Shown here: in pieces, positions 17,104 through 27,109 of the stretch
Position numbering within the stretch: position 1 is the first letter of the stretch
Layout: the number at the start of each line of letters is the position of its first letter
NCBI RefSeq assembly: GCF_022482365.1
Contig: NZ_JAKVPE010000001.1
Location: 124,001-188,000 of the forward strand
Source: Limosilactobacillus sp.
Lineage (GTDB): Bacteria; Bacillota; Bacilli; Lactobacillales; Lactobacillaceae
Length of the DNA stretch: 64,000 nucleotides
Direction of reading: 5' to 3'
The notes under the pieces: generated by a model
What the model was told of the DNA's origin: nothing
Seen by the model: only the letters and a program-made list of their open reading frames with translations
Databases searched by the model: none
Program-made: the position numbers and the translations under genes

Positions 17104-19338
17104 ATGGCCGGATTGGTCACGGTCGCCATCCTGCGACCGTCTGGCTGGTTTTGGATTTTAGCACTCTACTTACTGGTGCGGATAAGCTTCTTAAAGCGCC
17201 CGCAAGTGCTGGTTGCTTGCCTGCTTACGCTTTTGATAACGGTAATAGTTTGTCAGGGCTATCGGCAGCGAATGACGCAAATGATGGCTAAAGGGCAGAC
17301 GCCGGTGACCCAGACGCTGCTGGTGCTGCCCGACGAGGTGAAGGTTTCTGGCGACCTGATTACCCTTTTGGCAAAGGATCAGCGGACGGGACAGCGGGAA
17401 ACGGCGACGCTGATCAGCCGTGACCGGGAGCAGCGCCGGGCGATCAAGAGCCTGGCCGAACCCCAGTACTGGCAGGTCACCGGTGATCTGCAGCCGGTCA
17501 TGCCAGCAACCAATGAAAATGAGTTTGACCTGCGGCGCTACTTCCGCCAGCGTGGCGTTGCCAACCAGCTGCGTATTTCCCGGCTGGTAGCGATGCAACC
17601 AGTTTTAAGGCCGAGCCTGCGGATGCGCTGCCATCTTTGGCGCTACCGGCTGGGACGTTACTTTCGGGGGATGCCCCAGCCGCTGGCGGGTTACTGCCAG
17701 CAGCTGCTGATTGGCCAAAACGACCCGCAAAACGCGGACCTGATAGAAAACGTCAAGCGCCTGGGAGTGATCCATCTCTTCTGTATTTCCGGGATGCACG
17801 TGGTTTTACTGATCAGCCTGCTGCGCTGGGCGGGCATTTACCTCTGGCTTGACCGGGAACTGGTCGATGGGATTCTAATCTGTCTTTTGCCCCTCTACCT
17901 GGTCATTGCCGGGGGTGCGGTCAGCCTGGTGCGGGCGGTAATCGTCGCGGAAGCGGGCTTGCTCCAGAGGTTTCTGAAAATGGACGGCCTGGACTGCTGG
18001 GCGCTGAGCCTGCTTGGCGGCCTGTTTTACGAACCGGAGCTATTGCTCAGCCTGGGCGGCCAGCTGACCTATTTGCTGTCCTTCATGCTGCACGTCCTGG
18101 ATCGGCGGCAGTCGGGGCTGCAGAAGAGCGTCTTTCTGGGCCTAATCAGTCTACCAGCCATCCTGGCCTACGTGTTTGAGTTTCACTGGCTGAGCCTGCT
18201 GATCAGCTACCCACTGATCCCGTTCTTTTCCCTGGTTCTCTTTCCCCTGGTGATCGTGGCGGCGACGACGTACTGGCTGCTGCCAGTTTTGGGAGTGCTG
18301 GTAAACCAGCTCCTGGTCCTGTTTCAACGGCTGATTGCGCTGGCGGCCAGTGTGCCCGGTGAGGTTCACTTTGGCAAGCCCCCGCTGCTCTTTGCCTTAG
18401 TCCTGTTTGGCCTGACCCTGTGGTGCCTGACCGACTGGACGCGGTTACGCCGCTGGGGAATATTAGTGCTGGCTTACCTGGCCTGCCTGCTGGTGATTCA
18501 CTTTCCGCTGCAGGGCGAGGTTGCTTTTGTCGACATCGGTCAGGGCGACTGCATCATCATCCGCGAGCCGCTGAATCGCCGGGTGATGATGATTGACACC
18601 GGTGGCAAGCTTAACTTTGGTCACTTCAAAGTCCAAACGCGGCGCAACGTGGCAACGCGGACCAGTATCAATTACCTGAAGAGCCGGGGGATCAGCCGGA
18701 TCGATACCATTTATTTAACCCACCGGGATACCGATCACATTGGTTATTTGCCGACCGTGATTGCCAACATGCACGTTACTCGGGTGGTAGTGCCGGCGGG
18801 GATGGAACGGCAGCCGGTACTGCAAAATAAGCTGACGGCTAGGCAGCGACCGGCAATCATTCCGGTGACCGACCAGCATCCCAACGTTGATCCGGAACTC
18901 AAAATCCTGCATCCCTTCCAACCGGGAGAGGCGCAAAACCAGGATTCTTTGGTGTTAACCGGCCAGTTTGGCGGTCAGCGCTTTGTCTTTACCGGTGATT
19001 TAGACCGGGCAGGGGAACGGGCGGTGATTGCCCGCTATCCCGAGCTGCGGGCCGCGGTTCTCAAGTTGGGACACCACGGCAGTCGGACGGCCAGTGACGA
19101 GCAGTTTCTCCGTCAGCTCCAGCCGCACCTGGCGATCATCTCGGCGGGCCGCTTCAACCGCTACCACCACCCCAATGACGAGGTGGTCGCAACACTCAAA
19201 GAACTGCGGATCAACTACCTTTCCACCCAGCAGTACGGGATGATCAGATACGTATTTCAAGGAAACAACGGTCACTGGACGACCACACTACGAGGAGACG
19301 AACTGAAATGGACCTTACCGAATTGTCTAAACAACTGA
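17104..19338 (+). CDS. comEC: DNA uptake channel ComEC
   Basis: 744 aa. Domain order: N-terminal membrane segments with an OB-like extracellular domain, a polytopic Competence domain (GVIHLFCISGMHVVLL is the signature), and a C-terminal metallo-beta-lactamase domain with DIGQGDCIII, LTHRDTDHIG and LGHHGSRTASD. It forms the single-strand DNA channel; the nuclease-like domain may degrade the other strand. The ATG used here has only a weak ribosome-binding site. The codons just upstream (IRHYWTFPAL) look coding, so translation could start at a rare codon near 17074. It overlaps holA by 31 nt. Confidence 0.92.
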   Translation: MAGLVTVAILRPSGWFWILALYLLVRISFLKRPQVLVACLLTLLITVIVCQGYRQRMTQMMAKGQTPVTQTLLVLPDEVKVSGDLITLLAKDQRTGQRETATLISRDREQRRAIKSLAEPQYWQVTGDLQPVMPATNENEFDLRRYFRQRGVANQLRISRLVAMQPVLRPSLRMRCHLWRYRLGRYFRGMPQPLAGYCQQLLIGQNDPQNADLIENVKRLGVIHLFCISGMHVVLLISLLRWAGIYLWLDRELVDGILICLLPLYLVIAGGAVSLVRAVIVAEAGLLQRFLKMDGLDCWALSLLGGLFYEPELLLSLGGQLTYLLSFMLHVLDRRQSGLQKSVFLGLISLPAILAYVFEFHWLSLLISYPLIPFFSLVLFPLVIVAATTYWLLPVLGVLVNQLLVLFQRLIALAASVPGEVHFGKPPLLFALVLFGLTLWCLTDWTRLRRWGILVLAYLACLLVIHFPLQGEVAFVDIGQGDCIIIREPLNRRVMMIDTGGKLNFGHFKVQTRRNVATRTSINYLKSRGISRIDTIYLTHRDTDHIGYLPTVIANMHVTRVVVPAGMERQPVLQNKLTARQRPAIIPVTDQHPNVDPELKILHPFQPGEAQNQDSLVLTGQFGGQRFVFTGDLDRAGERAVIARYPELRAAVLKLGHHGSRTASDEQFLRQLQPHLAIISAGRFNRYHHPNDEVVATLKELRINYLSTQQYGMIRYVFQGNNGHWTTTLRGDELKWTLPNCLNN

Positions 19339-20342
19339 AGAACAAGCAACCGGCACCGGTTTACCTGGTGCTGGGGACCCAGCAGGCCTTAATCGAGCAG
19401 GCCCTTGACCAATTCCTCCAGCTGATTCCAGAGGAGGAACGGGTGATGAACGTGGGTCGCTACGATATGGAGACGACCCCCGTTGCCGTCGCCCTCGATG
19501 ACGCGATGGCGGCCCCGTTTTTTGGCGAGCGGCGGCTGGTGGTGATCAACAAGCCTTACTTCTTGACGGGGGAGAAGAAGCGGGGGAAGATCGACCATGA
19601 CGTCGACGGGCTGAAGGACTACCTGAGCCATCCCGAAATGAGTACGATCTTCGTCATCCTGGCCCCCTACGAAAAGCTCGATGGCCGCAAGGGAGTCGTG
19701 AAGGCCCTGAAGAAGACGGCGGTAACGGTCAGTGCGGCCCCGCTCAATGAGCAGCAGGCCCGCCAGGCAATTGTCGGCCAGCTGATGGCGGCCAATTTTC
19801 AAATTGACCAGGACGCGGTGGATGAACTGGTGCAGCGGACCAATGCTGACTACGGTCTGATGGAAGCCAACTTGGCCAAGCTCAAGATTCTGGCCTATCA
19901 GGATCAGCACATCACCCGGCAGATGGTCGCAGAGCTGGTTCCCCAGTCCCTTGACGAAAACGTCTTCGACCTGGTGACGGCCGTCCTCAAGCACGATCAG
20001 GTGCGGGCGCTGGATCTTTATCGCCAGCTCTTGGCTGGTCAGCAGCAGCCCCTGCGGATCAATGCCGTGCTGGTCGGGCAGTTCCGGCTCTTGCTCCAGC
20101 TTAAGGTTCTCAACCAACGGGGCCTGAGCCAGGGGAGCCTGGCCAAGGAACTGAATGTTCATCCGTACCGGGTCAAATTAGGGCTGCGGACGGTTCGCAA
20201 CTTCTCGACGCTGAGCCTGGAGAATGCCTACCTGGGTTTAATCAGAATCGAGCAGGCACTGAAGACGACCCAGCGCGATCCGGCCCTACTCTTTCAATTG
20301 TTCATGCTCCAGTACGCTCATCAGGCACGGCTGGCTAACTAA
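19308..20342 (+). CDS. holA: DNA polymerase III delta subunit
   Basis: 344-aa clamp-loader subunit that opens the beta sliding clamp. It has the AAA-like N-terminal fold (PVYLVLGTQQALIEQALDQF) and the C-terminal helical collar domain. It starts inside comEC behind CGAGGAG, the usual comEC-holA arrangement of Bacilli. It ends before a perfect hairpin shared with the converging rpsT. Confidence 0.94.
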   Translation: MDLTELSKQLKNKQPAPVYLVLGTQQALIEQALDQFLQLIPEEERVMNVGRYDMETTPVAVALDDAMAAPFFGERRLVVINKPYFLTGEKKRGKIDHDVDGLKDYLSHPEMSTIFVILAPYEKLDGRKGVVKALKKTAVTVSAAPLNEQQARQAIVGQLMAANFQIDQDAVDELVQRTNADYGLMEANLAKLKILAYQDQHITRQMVAELVPQSLDENVFDLVTAVLKHDQVRALDLYRQLLAGQQQPLRINAVLVGQFRLLLQLKVLNQRGLSQGSLAKELNVHPYRVKLGLRTVRNFSTLSLENAYLGLIRIEQALKTTQRDPALLFQLFMLQYAHQARLAN

Positions 20343-20344
20343 AA

Positions 20345-20380
20345 TAGCGCACCAATCATCACCGGACGATTGGTGCGCTA
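20345..20380 (+). terminator. hairpin between holA and rpsT
   Basis: TAGCGCACCAATC and its exact complement (13 bp) with a 10-nt loop. T-runs are poor, so termination strength is uncertain. Confidence 0.65.
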
Positions 20381-20393
20381 TTCAGTTTAAAAT

Positions 20394-20419
20394 AAAAAAA
20401 GAGCCAGCGTTTGCTGACC
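20394..20419 (-). terminator. rpsT terminator
   Basis: On the minus strand GGTCAGC-AAAC-GCTGGCTC is followed by seven Ts. Confidence 0.85.
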
Positions 20420-20432
20420 CTTTAATCTCACA

Positions 20433-20687
20433 TTACTTGTTGTAACGTGCGGCTAAGCGTGACTTGTCACGAGCAGCCTTGTTGGCCTTGATGAGACCCT
20501 TGGAGTGCGCCCGATCAATTGCGGAAAGAGCATCCTTGTACAGTGCGTCAAGGTTGTCTTCACCAGCAAGCTTGGCCTTGTCGAACTTCTTGATAGCAGT
20601 CCGCATGTGGCTTAATTGGGAAGCGTTCTTTGCTTCGGCCTTGGCACTAGTTTTAACACGTTTGATTGCTGACTTGATAATTGGCAT
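20433..20687 (-). CDS. rpsT: ribosomal protein S20
   Basis: 84 aa, very basic ([20 protein letters not shown]), a normal S20 that binds 16S rRNA in the 30S subunit. The start ATG lies behind GGAGGTG; upstream in-frame codons are leader sequence. It is monocistronic with its own promoter and terminator. Its opposite-strand neighbour rpsO has a divergent promoter. Confidence 0.96.
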   Translation of the reverse strand: MPIIKSAIKRVKTSAKAEAKNASQLSHMRTAIKKFDKAKLAGEDNLDALYKDALSAIDRAHSKGLIKANKAARDKSRLAARYNK

Positions 20688-20742
20688 GAGTTTCACCTCC
20701 ATTACCCGGTTATTCAGTTGACCAGAATTTTCAACGTTTTTC

Positions 20743-20771
20743 ATTATACAAAAGACTGGCGGCTAATGCAA
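20743..20771 (-). promoter_or_regulatory. rpsT promoter
   Basis: Minus strand: TTGCAT (20771-20766), 17 bp, TATAAT (20748-20743). Near-consensus sigma-A promoter. Confidence 0.8.
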
Positions 20772-20809
20772 TAGTTTCAACTGATCAAGCGGGGATTTTG
20801 TTGCAAAGC

Positions 20810-20838
20810 TTGCAAGAAGGCCGGCAATCGGTTATAGT
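20810..20838 (+). promoter_or_regulatory. rpsO promoter
   Basis: TTGCAA (20810-20815), 17 bp, TATAGT (20833-20838). It leaves a leader of about 100 nt before rpsO that could hold the S15 autoregulatory fold; I did not identify a specific structure. Confidence 0.8.
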
Positions 20839-20945
20839 ATTAAAGGTTAATTTAATGACCAACTTGCCTCTTCTCAGTTTGGCGATCCTCACCGACGTCG
20901 TACTTAGAACTAGGCGCACTATTAATTGAAAGGTGGGAAAATAGC

Positions 20946-21215
20946 ATGGCTATTTCAAAGGAACGTAAAGATCAAATCATCAAGCAATTCGCAACGCACG
21001 AGGGCGACACTGGTTCAACCCAGGTTCAGGTTGCTGTCTTAACTGCTGACATCAACGAACTGAACGATCACCTTCGTACTCACAAGCACGACTACCACTC
21101 ACAACGTGGTCTGATGAAGAAGATTGGTCACCGTCGTAACCTTCTGGCTTACCTGCGGCGCACCGACCTGCCTGCTTACCGTGAACTGATCAAGGCTCTT
21201 GGTCTTCGTCGGTAA
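20946..21215 (+). CDS. rpsO: ribosomal protein S15
   Basis: 89 aa, the exact family length ([20 protein letters not shown]... [20 protein letters not shown]). It binds the central domain of 16S rRNA. AAAGGTGGG precedes the ATG. Monocistronic, with a terminator directly after the gene. Confidence 0.97.
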   Translation: MAISKERKDQIIKQFATHEGDTGSTQVQVAVLTADINELNDHLRTHKHDYHSQRGLMKKIGHRRNLLAYLRRTDLPAYRELIKALGLRR

Positions 21216-21228
21216 TCTTGGTCTTCTG

Positions 21229-21259
21229 GCACTCCAGCACTTGCTGGGGTGCTTTTTTT
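21229..21259 (+). terminator. rpsO terminator
   Basis: GCACTCCAGCA/TGCTGGGGTGC followed by seven Ts. Confidence 0.92.
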
Positions 21260-21397
21260 GTCTCCGGGGCTAGATTAGTTCCAATGATAACTTTGATTGT
21301 GGTAAGATATGAATAGCTAATCGTGAACGAAATTAAAAATCCCATCATTATAATTTGTGGTGGGGCAGTTCAAAACTAAATCAAAGGAGATTACTCG

Positions 21398-23218
21398 ATG
21401 AGTAACAGTATTAAGATTATTCCATTCGGGGGCGTTCGTGAAAACGGTAAGAACATGTACGCCGTCGAAGTGGAGAACCAGATTTTTATTCTCGATGCCG
21501 GCCTAAAGTACCCGGAAAACGAACTGATGGGGATTGACGTCGTGATTCCTGATTGGGAATACCTGCGTCAGCACAAGGACAAGATCGTTGGGGTTTTCCT
21601 GACCCACGGCCACGCCGATTCGATCGGGGCCCTGCCGTACTTCTTGATGGACTTCAACGTGCCGGTCTTTGGTTCCGAGATGACGATTGCCCTGGCTAAG
21701 CTGGCGGTCAAGAGTCATAAGGAGGTCAAAAAGTTCAATGATTTCCACGTTGTTGACGCCACCACGGCAATTGATTTTAACGACGTGACCGTCTCCTTCT
21801 TCCAGACGACCCACACCATCCCGGAGACCCTTGGGGTGGTCATCGAGACCAGCGAGGGCAACATCGTCTACACCGGCGACTTCAAGTTTGACCAGACGGC
21901 TGCCAAGGGCTACCAGACCGACCTGGCCCGCCTGGCGGAGATTGGCTCCCAGGGTGTTCTGGCGCTGCTGAGTGATTCCGCAGGGGCGGGGATCAGCGGC
22001 ACCTCCGCCCGGGAAAAGGACATTGGCGAATACGTCAAGGAGACCTTCAAGCACCAGGATGGGCGGATCATCGTTGCCAGCGTTGCCTCCAACATCATGC
22101 GGATCCAACAGATCATTGATGCCGCCGTGGCCGCTGACCGCAAGATCGTGCTGTCCGGCAAGGACCTAGAGCAGATCGTCAACACCGCCATGAGCCTAGG
22201 CAAATTGAAGCTGCCAAAGGACCTGCTGATCAGCATGAAGGAAGCAGACCAGTTGGATCCTTCGCAGGTCGTTGTCCTGGAGACGGGGAAGATGGGCGAA
22301 CCAATCAAGTCGCTTCAGCAGATTGCCAGTGGGGACAACCCGAAGCTGCACATGACCGATAACGATCTGGTCTTCGTTACCACCACGCCATCCTATGCCC
22401 AGGAGACCGAGGTCCAGAAGACCAAGGATATGATTTACCGGACCGGGGCCGAGGTCAAGTTCATTTCCGATGACCTGAACCCATCTGGCCACGCCAACCA
22501 AAACGACGAACAGCTGATGCTGAACTTCATGAAGCCGAAGTACTTTATCCCAATCCAGGGCGAGTACCGCCTGCTGAACAAGCACGCCCAGCTGGCCGAA
22601 GAGGTAGGCATCCCGGCCGACCGCATCTTCATTACCGCCAAGGGTGACGTCTTAACCTACAAGAACGGCGAATTCCACCTTGGTGATCACATCGATGTTG
22701 GCAACACGATGATTGATGGGACCGGGATCGGTGACATCGGGAACATCGTCCTGCGTGACCGGCGCGTGCTGTCCGAGGACGGGATCTTCGTGGTAGTTGC
22801 CACCATTGACCGCAAGAAGAAAAAAATTGTGGCCCGGCCGCAGATCACTTCGCGGGGCTTTGTCTTCGTGAAGACCAACCACCAGCTGATGAAGCAAAGT
22901 GCCGACCTGGTTGAGAAGGTGGTCCAGGAAAATCTGGATCAAAAGGAATTCGACTGGAGCCACCTCAAGCAGGATGTTCGCGAGAAGCTCAATCGCTTCC
23001 TCTTCGACCAGACCAAGCGACACCCGGTAATTCTGCCGGTGATCATGGAAATCAACCAGCACGCTAAGCGCAAGGGCAAGAAGAACAACGATGAGGCTAA
23101 GAAGGATAACTCTTCTAATAAGGAAAAGAAGTCCAACAATGGTCATCACCGTGGCCGTGGTCGGGGCCGCAAGCATGATAAACAAGGCCAGAACAAGAAA
23201 AATAATAATAAAAACTAG
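21398..23218 (+). CDS. rnjB: ribonuclease J2-like (metallo-beta-lactamase RNase J)
   Basis: 606 aa. The RNase J fold is present: a beta-lactamase domain, the inserted beta-CASP domain (about 210-370) and a C-terminal domain, then a Lys/Asn/Gly-rich basic tail. The metal-binding motif is altered: HGHADS (70-75) has Ser75 where active RNase J enzymes have the last His of HxHxDH. The beta-CASP end reads PSGHANQND rather than HVSGHG, and VHGEYR is QGEYR. This pattern fits the J2 paralogue, a poorly active partner that works with J1 in mRNA decay. Start ATG behind AAAGGAG. Confidence 0.87.
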   Translation: MSNSIKIIPFGGVRENGKNMYAVEVENQIFILDAGLKYPENELMGIDVVIPDWEYLRQHKDKIVGVFLTHGHADSIGALPYFLMDFNVPVFGSEMTIALAKLAVKSHKEVKKFNDFHVVDATTAIDFNDVTVSFFQTTHTIPETLGVVIETSEGNIVYTGDFKFDQTAAKGYQTDLARLAEIGSQGVLALLSDSAGAGISGTSAREKDIGEYVKETFKHQDGRIIVASVASNIMRIQQIIDAAVAADRKIVLSGKDLEQIVNTAMSLGKLKLPKDLLISMKEADQLDPSQVVVLETGKMGEPIKSLQQIASGDNPKLHMTDNDLVFVTTTPSYAQETEVQKTKDMIYRTGAEVKFISDDLNPSGHANQNDEQLMLNFMKPKYFIPIQGEYRLLNKHAQLAEEVGIPADRIFITAKGDVLTYKNGEFHLGDHIDVGNTMIDGTGIGDIGNIVLRDRRVLSEDGIFVVVATIDRKKKKIVARPQITSRGFVFVKTNHQLMKQSADLVEKVVQENLDQKEFDWSHLKQDVREKLNRFLFDQTKRHPVILPVIMEINQHAKRKGKKNNDEAKKDNSSNKEKKSNNGHHRGRGRGRKHDKQGQNKKNNNKN

Positions 23219-23278
23219 TCGAAATTGAGGAGCCAGTCGAAGGGATTGGCTCCTTCTTTCGTGTTGTGAGGTGAAAAG

Positions 23279-24187
23279 ATGGATGAACAACAAAAGCGCG
23301 AATTGCGGCGAGCATTGGTTTTGATCAAACAGGAAAAGTGGAAAGCGGCCAGTGAGATTCTCGGCGGGCTGCTGGCCGACACCACTAGCCCGGTTCTGGT
23401 TTTTAACCAGGTGCTGGCGCTCTACCATGACCACCAGTACGTCCAGGCCTTGAGTCTGGTCGTAGAAGAGCCAACTCTTTTCCTAAAGACACGGTCGGAC
23501 GCCGAACTGGCGGTGCGGGTGCTCCTGGCCAACCGGCGCTACATCAAGTGTCGATTGTTGATTGCCGGGACGGATCCGGCTTGGCGGGAGAAATTGTTGG
23601 GCCTAGTTGTCGACAGTGAGCAGGCGGCGGAGGTCAAGTATCAGGCAACCATTCAGCAGACGCTTCGCCAGTTTTATCACCTGGGGGATGGGACGATTCT
23701 GGAGCAGCGCGAACGCCTGAATGAGGCCTACGAGTTGCCGCTGAACGAGTTCTTGCTGGGGAGTCGCTTCGTGCTGCGCGATCCCTTTGTTCAGCCCCTG
23801 ATCAAAAGCGACATCATCGAAACCCTTCGCTGCATTCACCTGGACGCCCAGCTGACCTACCTCTGGCTGGACAACCAGGAATACCAGGTAAATCCAGCCC
23901 AACTGGTGGGAAGCGATGAACTCCCGGCGGTGAAAAAGGTTCGCCAGTTGATTTTCGACCGCTTGGCCAATCAGGACGCCATGCGCTACCAGCTGGCCAA
24001 CCAGCAGTTTGACCTGCAGCTGATGTTTTTGATGCCCCGGGTTAAAGAGGTGATTGACGACCCCGCTTCCTGGGCCGAGGAACTGTTGGTGACGATTGAC
24101 GGCGGAAAAAGCACCGCTGATTCATCCGCGGCACGCTGGCAAAAGCTAATCAGGACGCGGATTAGCGAGCTTGCCCAGGGTAATTAA
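23279..24187 (+). CDS. TPR-like protein upstream of tuf, unknown function
   Basis: 302 aa, soluble, rich in helices, Gln and Leu. Residues about 1-110 look like tetratricopeptide-type helical hairpins (ALVLIKQEKWKAASEILGGL, QVLALYHDHQYVQALSLV). The rest is helical without known motifs. Such proteins commonly follow the RNase J gene in lactobacilli. A role in RNA or protein assembly would be a guess. It is 60 nt downstream of RNase J, with AGGTG before the ATG, and is probably co-transcribed with it. Confidence 0.7.
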   Translation: MDEQQKRELRRALVLIKQEKWKAASEILGGLLADTTSPVLVFNQVLALYHDHQYVQALSLVVEEPTLFLKTRSDAELAVRVLLANRRYIKCRLLIAGTDPAWREKLLGLVVDSEQAAEVKYQATIQQTLRQFYHLGDGTILEQRERLNEAYELPLNEFLLGSRFVLRDPFVQPLIKSDIIETLRCIHLDAQLTYLWLDNQEYQVNPAQLVGSDELPAVKKVRQLIFDRLANQDAMRYQLANQQFDLQLMFLMPRVKEVIDDPASWAEELLVTIDGGKSTADSSAARWQKLIRTRISELAQGN

Positions 24188-24228
24188 TAAGGATTTTCTA
24201 ATTTAGGCGAAAAACATCGCTAAATTTA

Positions 24229-24257
24229 TTTACAAACGCGAGGATAGTTGATATTAT
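24229..24257 (+). promoter_or_regulatory. tuf promoter
   Basis: TTTACA (24229-24234), 17 bp, TATTAT (24252-24257). It gives a leader of about 130 nt. Confidence 0.75.
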
Positions 24258-24335
24258 ATTTAAGAATTCTTCTTCAAGCCGTTGATATAAAGCTTTCAAT
24301 TGGCGAAAAGAAGTAGTACAATATCCCTAAGGGTG

Positions 24336-24364
24336 TGTCAGTCATTTCTTTGAAACGACTGACA
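24336..24364 (+). promoter_or_regulatory. hairpin in the tuf leader
   Basis: TGTCAGTCATTTC and GAAACGACTGACA pair (one G-U) around TTT, 33 nt before the EF-Tu start. It has no T-run, so it is not a simple terminator. It could stabilise the mRNA or regulate its translation. Confidence 0.6.
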
Positions 24365-24397
24365 TTATACTTGTAAATTAACAGGAGGTTTTCATTA

Positions 24398-25588
24398 ATG
24401 GCTGAAAAAGAACATTATGAACGTACAAAGCCCCATGTAAACATTGGTACTATTGGCCACGTTGACCATGGGAAGACTACTTTAACTGCTGCTATCACCA
24501 AGGTACTGGCAGCTAAGGGTCTGGCAAAGGAAGAAGATTACGCTGATATCGATGCCGCTCCAGAAGAAAAGGAACGTGGTATCACTATCAACACTGCCCA
24601 CGTTGAATACGAAACTGAAAAGCGTCACTACGCACACATCGATGCGCCAGGTCACGCCGACTACGTTAAGAACATGATCACCGGTGCCGCACAAATGGAT
24701 GGTGCTATCCTGGTTGTTGCCGCTACTGATGGTCCTATGCCACAGACTCGTGAACACATTCTTCTTGCTCGTCAGGTTGGTGTTGAATACATCGTTGTAT
24801 TCCTGAACAAGACTGACCTGGTTGACGATGACGAACTGGTTGACTTGGTTGAAATGGAAGTTCGTGACCTTCTGAACGAATACGATTTCCCTGGTGACGA
24901 TGTTCCAGTTATCCGTGGTTCTGCTCTGAAGGCTCTTCAGGGTGACCCAGAACAAGAAAAGGTTGTTCTGCACCTGATGGATGTTATCGATGACTACATC
25001 CCAACTCCAAAGCGTCCTACTGATAAGCCATTCATGATGCCTATCGAAGACGTCTTCACTATCACTGGTCGTGGTACTGTTGTTTCCGGTCGTATCGACC
25101 GTGGTACTGTTAAGATCGGTGACGAAGTTGAAATCGTTGGTCTGTCCGACAAGGTTCTGAAGTCCACTGTTACTGGTCTGGAAATGTTCCACAAGACGCT
25201 TGACCTTGGTGAAGCCGGGGACAACGTTGGTGTTCTGCTTCGTGGTATTTCCCACGACCAAGTTGAACGTGGTCAAGTTCTGGCAGCCCCAGGCTCCATC
25301 CAGACTCACAAGAACTTCAAGGGTGAAGTTTATGTTATGACCAAGGAAGAAGGGGGCCGTCACACTCCATTCTTCTCCAACTACCGTCCACAGTTCTACT
25401 TCCACACTACTGATGTTACTGGTACGATTGAACTGCCAGATGGCGTAGAAATGGTTATGCCTGGTGATAACGTTACGTTCACTGTTAACCTGCAAAAGCC
25501 AGTTGCCCTTGAAAAGGGTCTGAAGTTCACCATCCGTGAAGGTGGACACACTGTTGGTGCCGGTGTGGTATCCGAAGTGCTGGACTAA
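24398..25588 (+). CDS. tuf: elongation factor Tu
   Basis: 396 aa. Delivers aminoacyl-tRNA to the ribosome as EF-Tu-GTP. GTPase motifs: [27 protein letters not shown] and NKTD. Domains 2 and 3 are complete. It is monocistronic, away from the str operon, as in many lactobacilli. Strong ribosome-binding site ACAGGAGGTTTT and high-expression codon use. Confidence 0.98.
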   Translation: MAEKEHYERTKPHVNIGTIGHVDHGKTTLTAAITKVLAAKGLAKEEDYADIDAAPEEKERGITINTAHVEYETEKRHYAHIDAPGHADYVKNMITGAAQMDGAILVVAATDGPMPQTREHILLARQVGVEYIVVFLNKTDLVDDDELVDLVEMEVRDLLNEYDFPGDDVPVIRGSALKALQGDPEQEKVVLHLMDVIDDYIPTPKRPTDKPFMMPIEDVFTITGRGTVVSGRIDRGTVKIGDEVEIVGLSDKVLKSTVTGLEMFHKTLDLGEAGDNVGVLLRGISHDQVERGQVLAAPGSIQTHKNFKGEVYVMTKEEGGRHTPFFSNYRPQFYFHTTDVTGTIELPDGVEMVMPGDNVTFTVNLQKPVALEKGLKFTIREGGHTVGAGVVSEVLD

Positions 25589-25610
25589 TTTTCAATTAGG
25601 CAAAAACATG

Positions 25611-25641
25611 AAGGAATTCGGTCTTGCCGAATTCCTTTTTT
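25611..25641 (+). terminator. tuf terminator
   Basis: AAGGAATTCGG/CCGAATTCCTT with a short loop followed by Ts. Confidence 0.92.
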
Positions 25642-25675
25642 GCTTTAAAATTGCGTTGCGATGTCGGGCAATTGG

Positions 25676-25704
25676 TTGCAATTGCCTGACAGCTACGGTA
25701 AACT
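25676..25704 (+). promoter_or_regulatory. tig promoter
   Basis: TTGCAA (25676-25681), 17 bp, TAAACT (25699-25704). Confidence 0.7.
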
Positions 25705-25773
25705 AATAAAGTATGTACAGACCAGCGCGCAGTAAGCGCCTGGTCAAATTGAAATGTTATTGGAGGAAATAAA

Positions 25774-27087
25774 ATGTCAGCAAAATGGGAACGCGATAGC
25801 GATGCCAGCAAAGGGACATTGACATTCACGATTGATGTCGACACGATTAAGAAGGGCCTTGACGAAGCCTTCGTTGAAACCCGCAAGAAGATCACCGTTC
25901 CGGGATTCCGGAAGGGCCGTGTTCCTCGCCAGATTTTCAACCAAATGTACGGCGAAGAATCACTTTACCAGGATGCCTTAAACAAGGTGCTGCCTGATGC
26001 TTACAGCGCAGCGGTTGAAGAAACCAAGATCCAGCCAGTTGCTCAACCTGAAATTGATATTAAGAGCATGGAAAAGGGTCAACCATGGACTCTGACTGCT
26101 ACGGTTGACGTAATGCCAGAAGTTAAGCTGGGTGACTACAAGGGAATGGAAGTTCCTGAACAGGACACCACTGTTTCCGACGACGACGTTAACGCCGAAC
26201 TGGAAAAGAAGCGTCAACAACAGGCTGAACTGGTTCTGAAGGAAGACAAGCCAGCCGAAAACGGCGACACGGTTGTCATCGACTACGAGGGTAGCGTTGA
26301 CGGTGAGAAGTTCGACGGCGGTTCCGCTGACAACTACTCCCTTGAACTGGGTTCCGGCTCCTTTATCCCTGGCTTTGAAGACCAACTGGTTGGCCACAAG
26401 TCCGGCGATGACGTTGACGTTAAGGTAACCTTCCCAGAAGATTACCACGCAAAGAACCTGGCCGGCAAGGACGCCATCTTCAAGGTTAAGGTTCACGAAA
26501 TCAAGGAAAAGCAACTGCCAGAACTTGACGATGACTTTGCCAAGGACGTTGACGAAGACGTTGACACCTTAGACGAACTGAAGGACAAGACCAAGAAGCA
26601 GCTGCAAGAAGACAAGGACAACCAAGCTAAGGCTGCCATCGAAGACGCTGCCATTGAAAAGGCCGTTGCCAATGCCGAAATCCAAGACATTCCACAATCA
26701 ATGCTGGATGACGACACGAACCGCCAGATGCAACAATACCTGGCCGGGATGCAACAGCAGGGGATCAGTCCACAAATGTACTTCCAGATCACTGGTACTA
26801 AGGAAGAAGACCTGAAGAAGCAGTTCGCTAGCGATGCTGAACAACGGGTTAAGACTAACCTGGTTCTGGAAGCCATCGTTGACGATGCTAAGCTGGAAGC
26901 CAGCGACGACGAAATGAAGAAGGAAGTTGCTGACCTGGCTAAGCAATACGGCATGAAGGAAGACGCCGTTGAAAAGGCACTGTCCAAGGACATGCTGGCT
27001 CACGACATCAAGATCAAGAAGGCCGTTGACCTGGTTGCTGACTCAGCAAAGCAGGTTGCTAGTGACGACAAGAAGTCTGACAAGTAA
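25774..27087 (+). CDS. tig: trigger factor
   Basis: 437 aa ribosome-bound chaperone and peptidyl-prolyl isomerase. The ribosome-binding signature is [16 protein letters not shown]. The FKBP domain lies at about 155-245 ([21 protein letters not shown]). The C-terminal helical arm domain follows with a Lys/Asp-rich tail. It is upstream of clpX, the usual order. The first hairpin of the three-hairpin repeat element ends its transcript. Confidence 0.96.
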   Translation: MSAKWERDSDASKGTLTFTIDVDTIKKGLDEAFVETRKKITVPGFRKGRVPRQIFNQMYGEESLYQDALNKVLPDAYSAAVEETKIQPVAQPEIDIKSMEKGQPWTLTATVDVMPEVKLGDYKGMEVPEQDTTVSDDDVNAELEKKRQQQAELVLKEDKPAENGDTVVIDYEGSVDGEKFDGGSADNYSLELGSGSFIPGFEDQLVGHKSGDDVDVKVTFPEDYHAKNLAGKDAIFKVKVHEIKEKQLPELDDDFAKDVDEDVDTLDELKDKTKKQLQEDKDNQAKAAIEDAAIEKAVANAEIQDIPQSMLDDDTNRQMQQYLAGMQQQGISPQMYFQITGTKEEDLKKQFASDAEQRVKTNLVLEAIVDDAKLEASDDEMKKEVADLAKQYGMKEDAVEKALSKDMLAHDIKIKKAVDLVADSAKQVASDDKKSDK

Positions 27088-27109
27088 TTTTCACTTGCCC
27101 ATGACGGAA

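Noticed and set aside
22652-23434. 260-aa hydrophobic-looking frame antisense to the RNase J gene end
   Set aside because: The apparent membrane segments come from the reverse complement of Lys/Asn-rich codons; it also spans two real genes.
24482-25549. 355-aa open frame antisense to tuf
   Set aside because: It is a mirror of the biased codon use in EF-Tu; no ribosome-binding site and no family resemblance.
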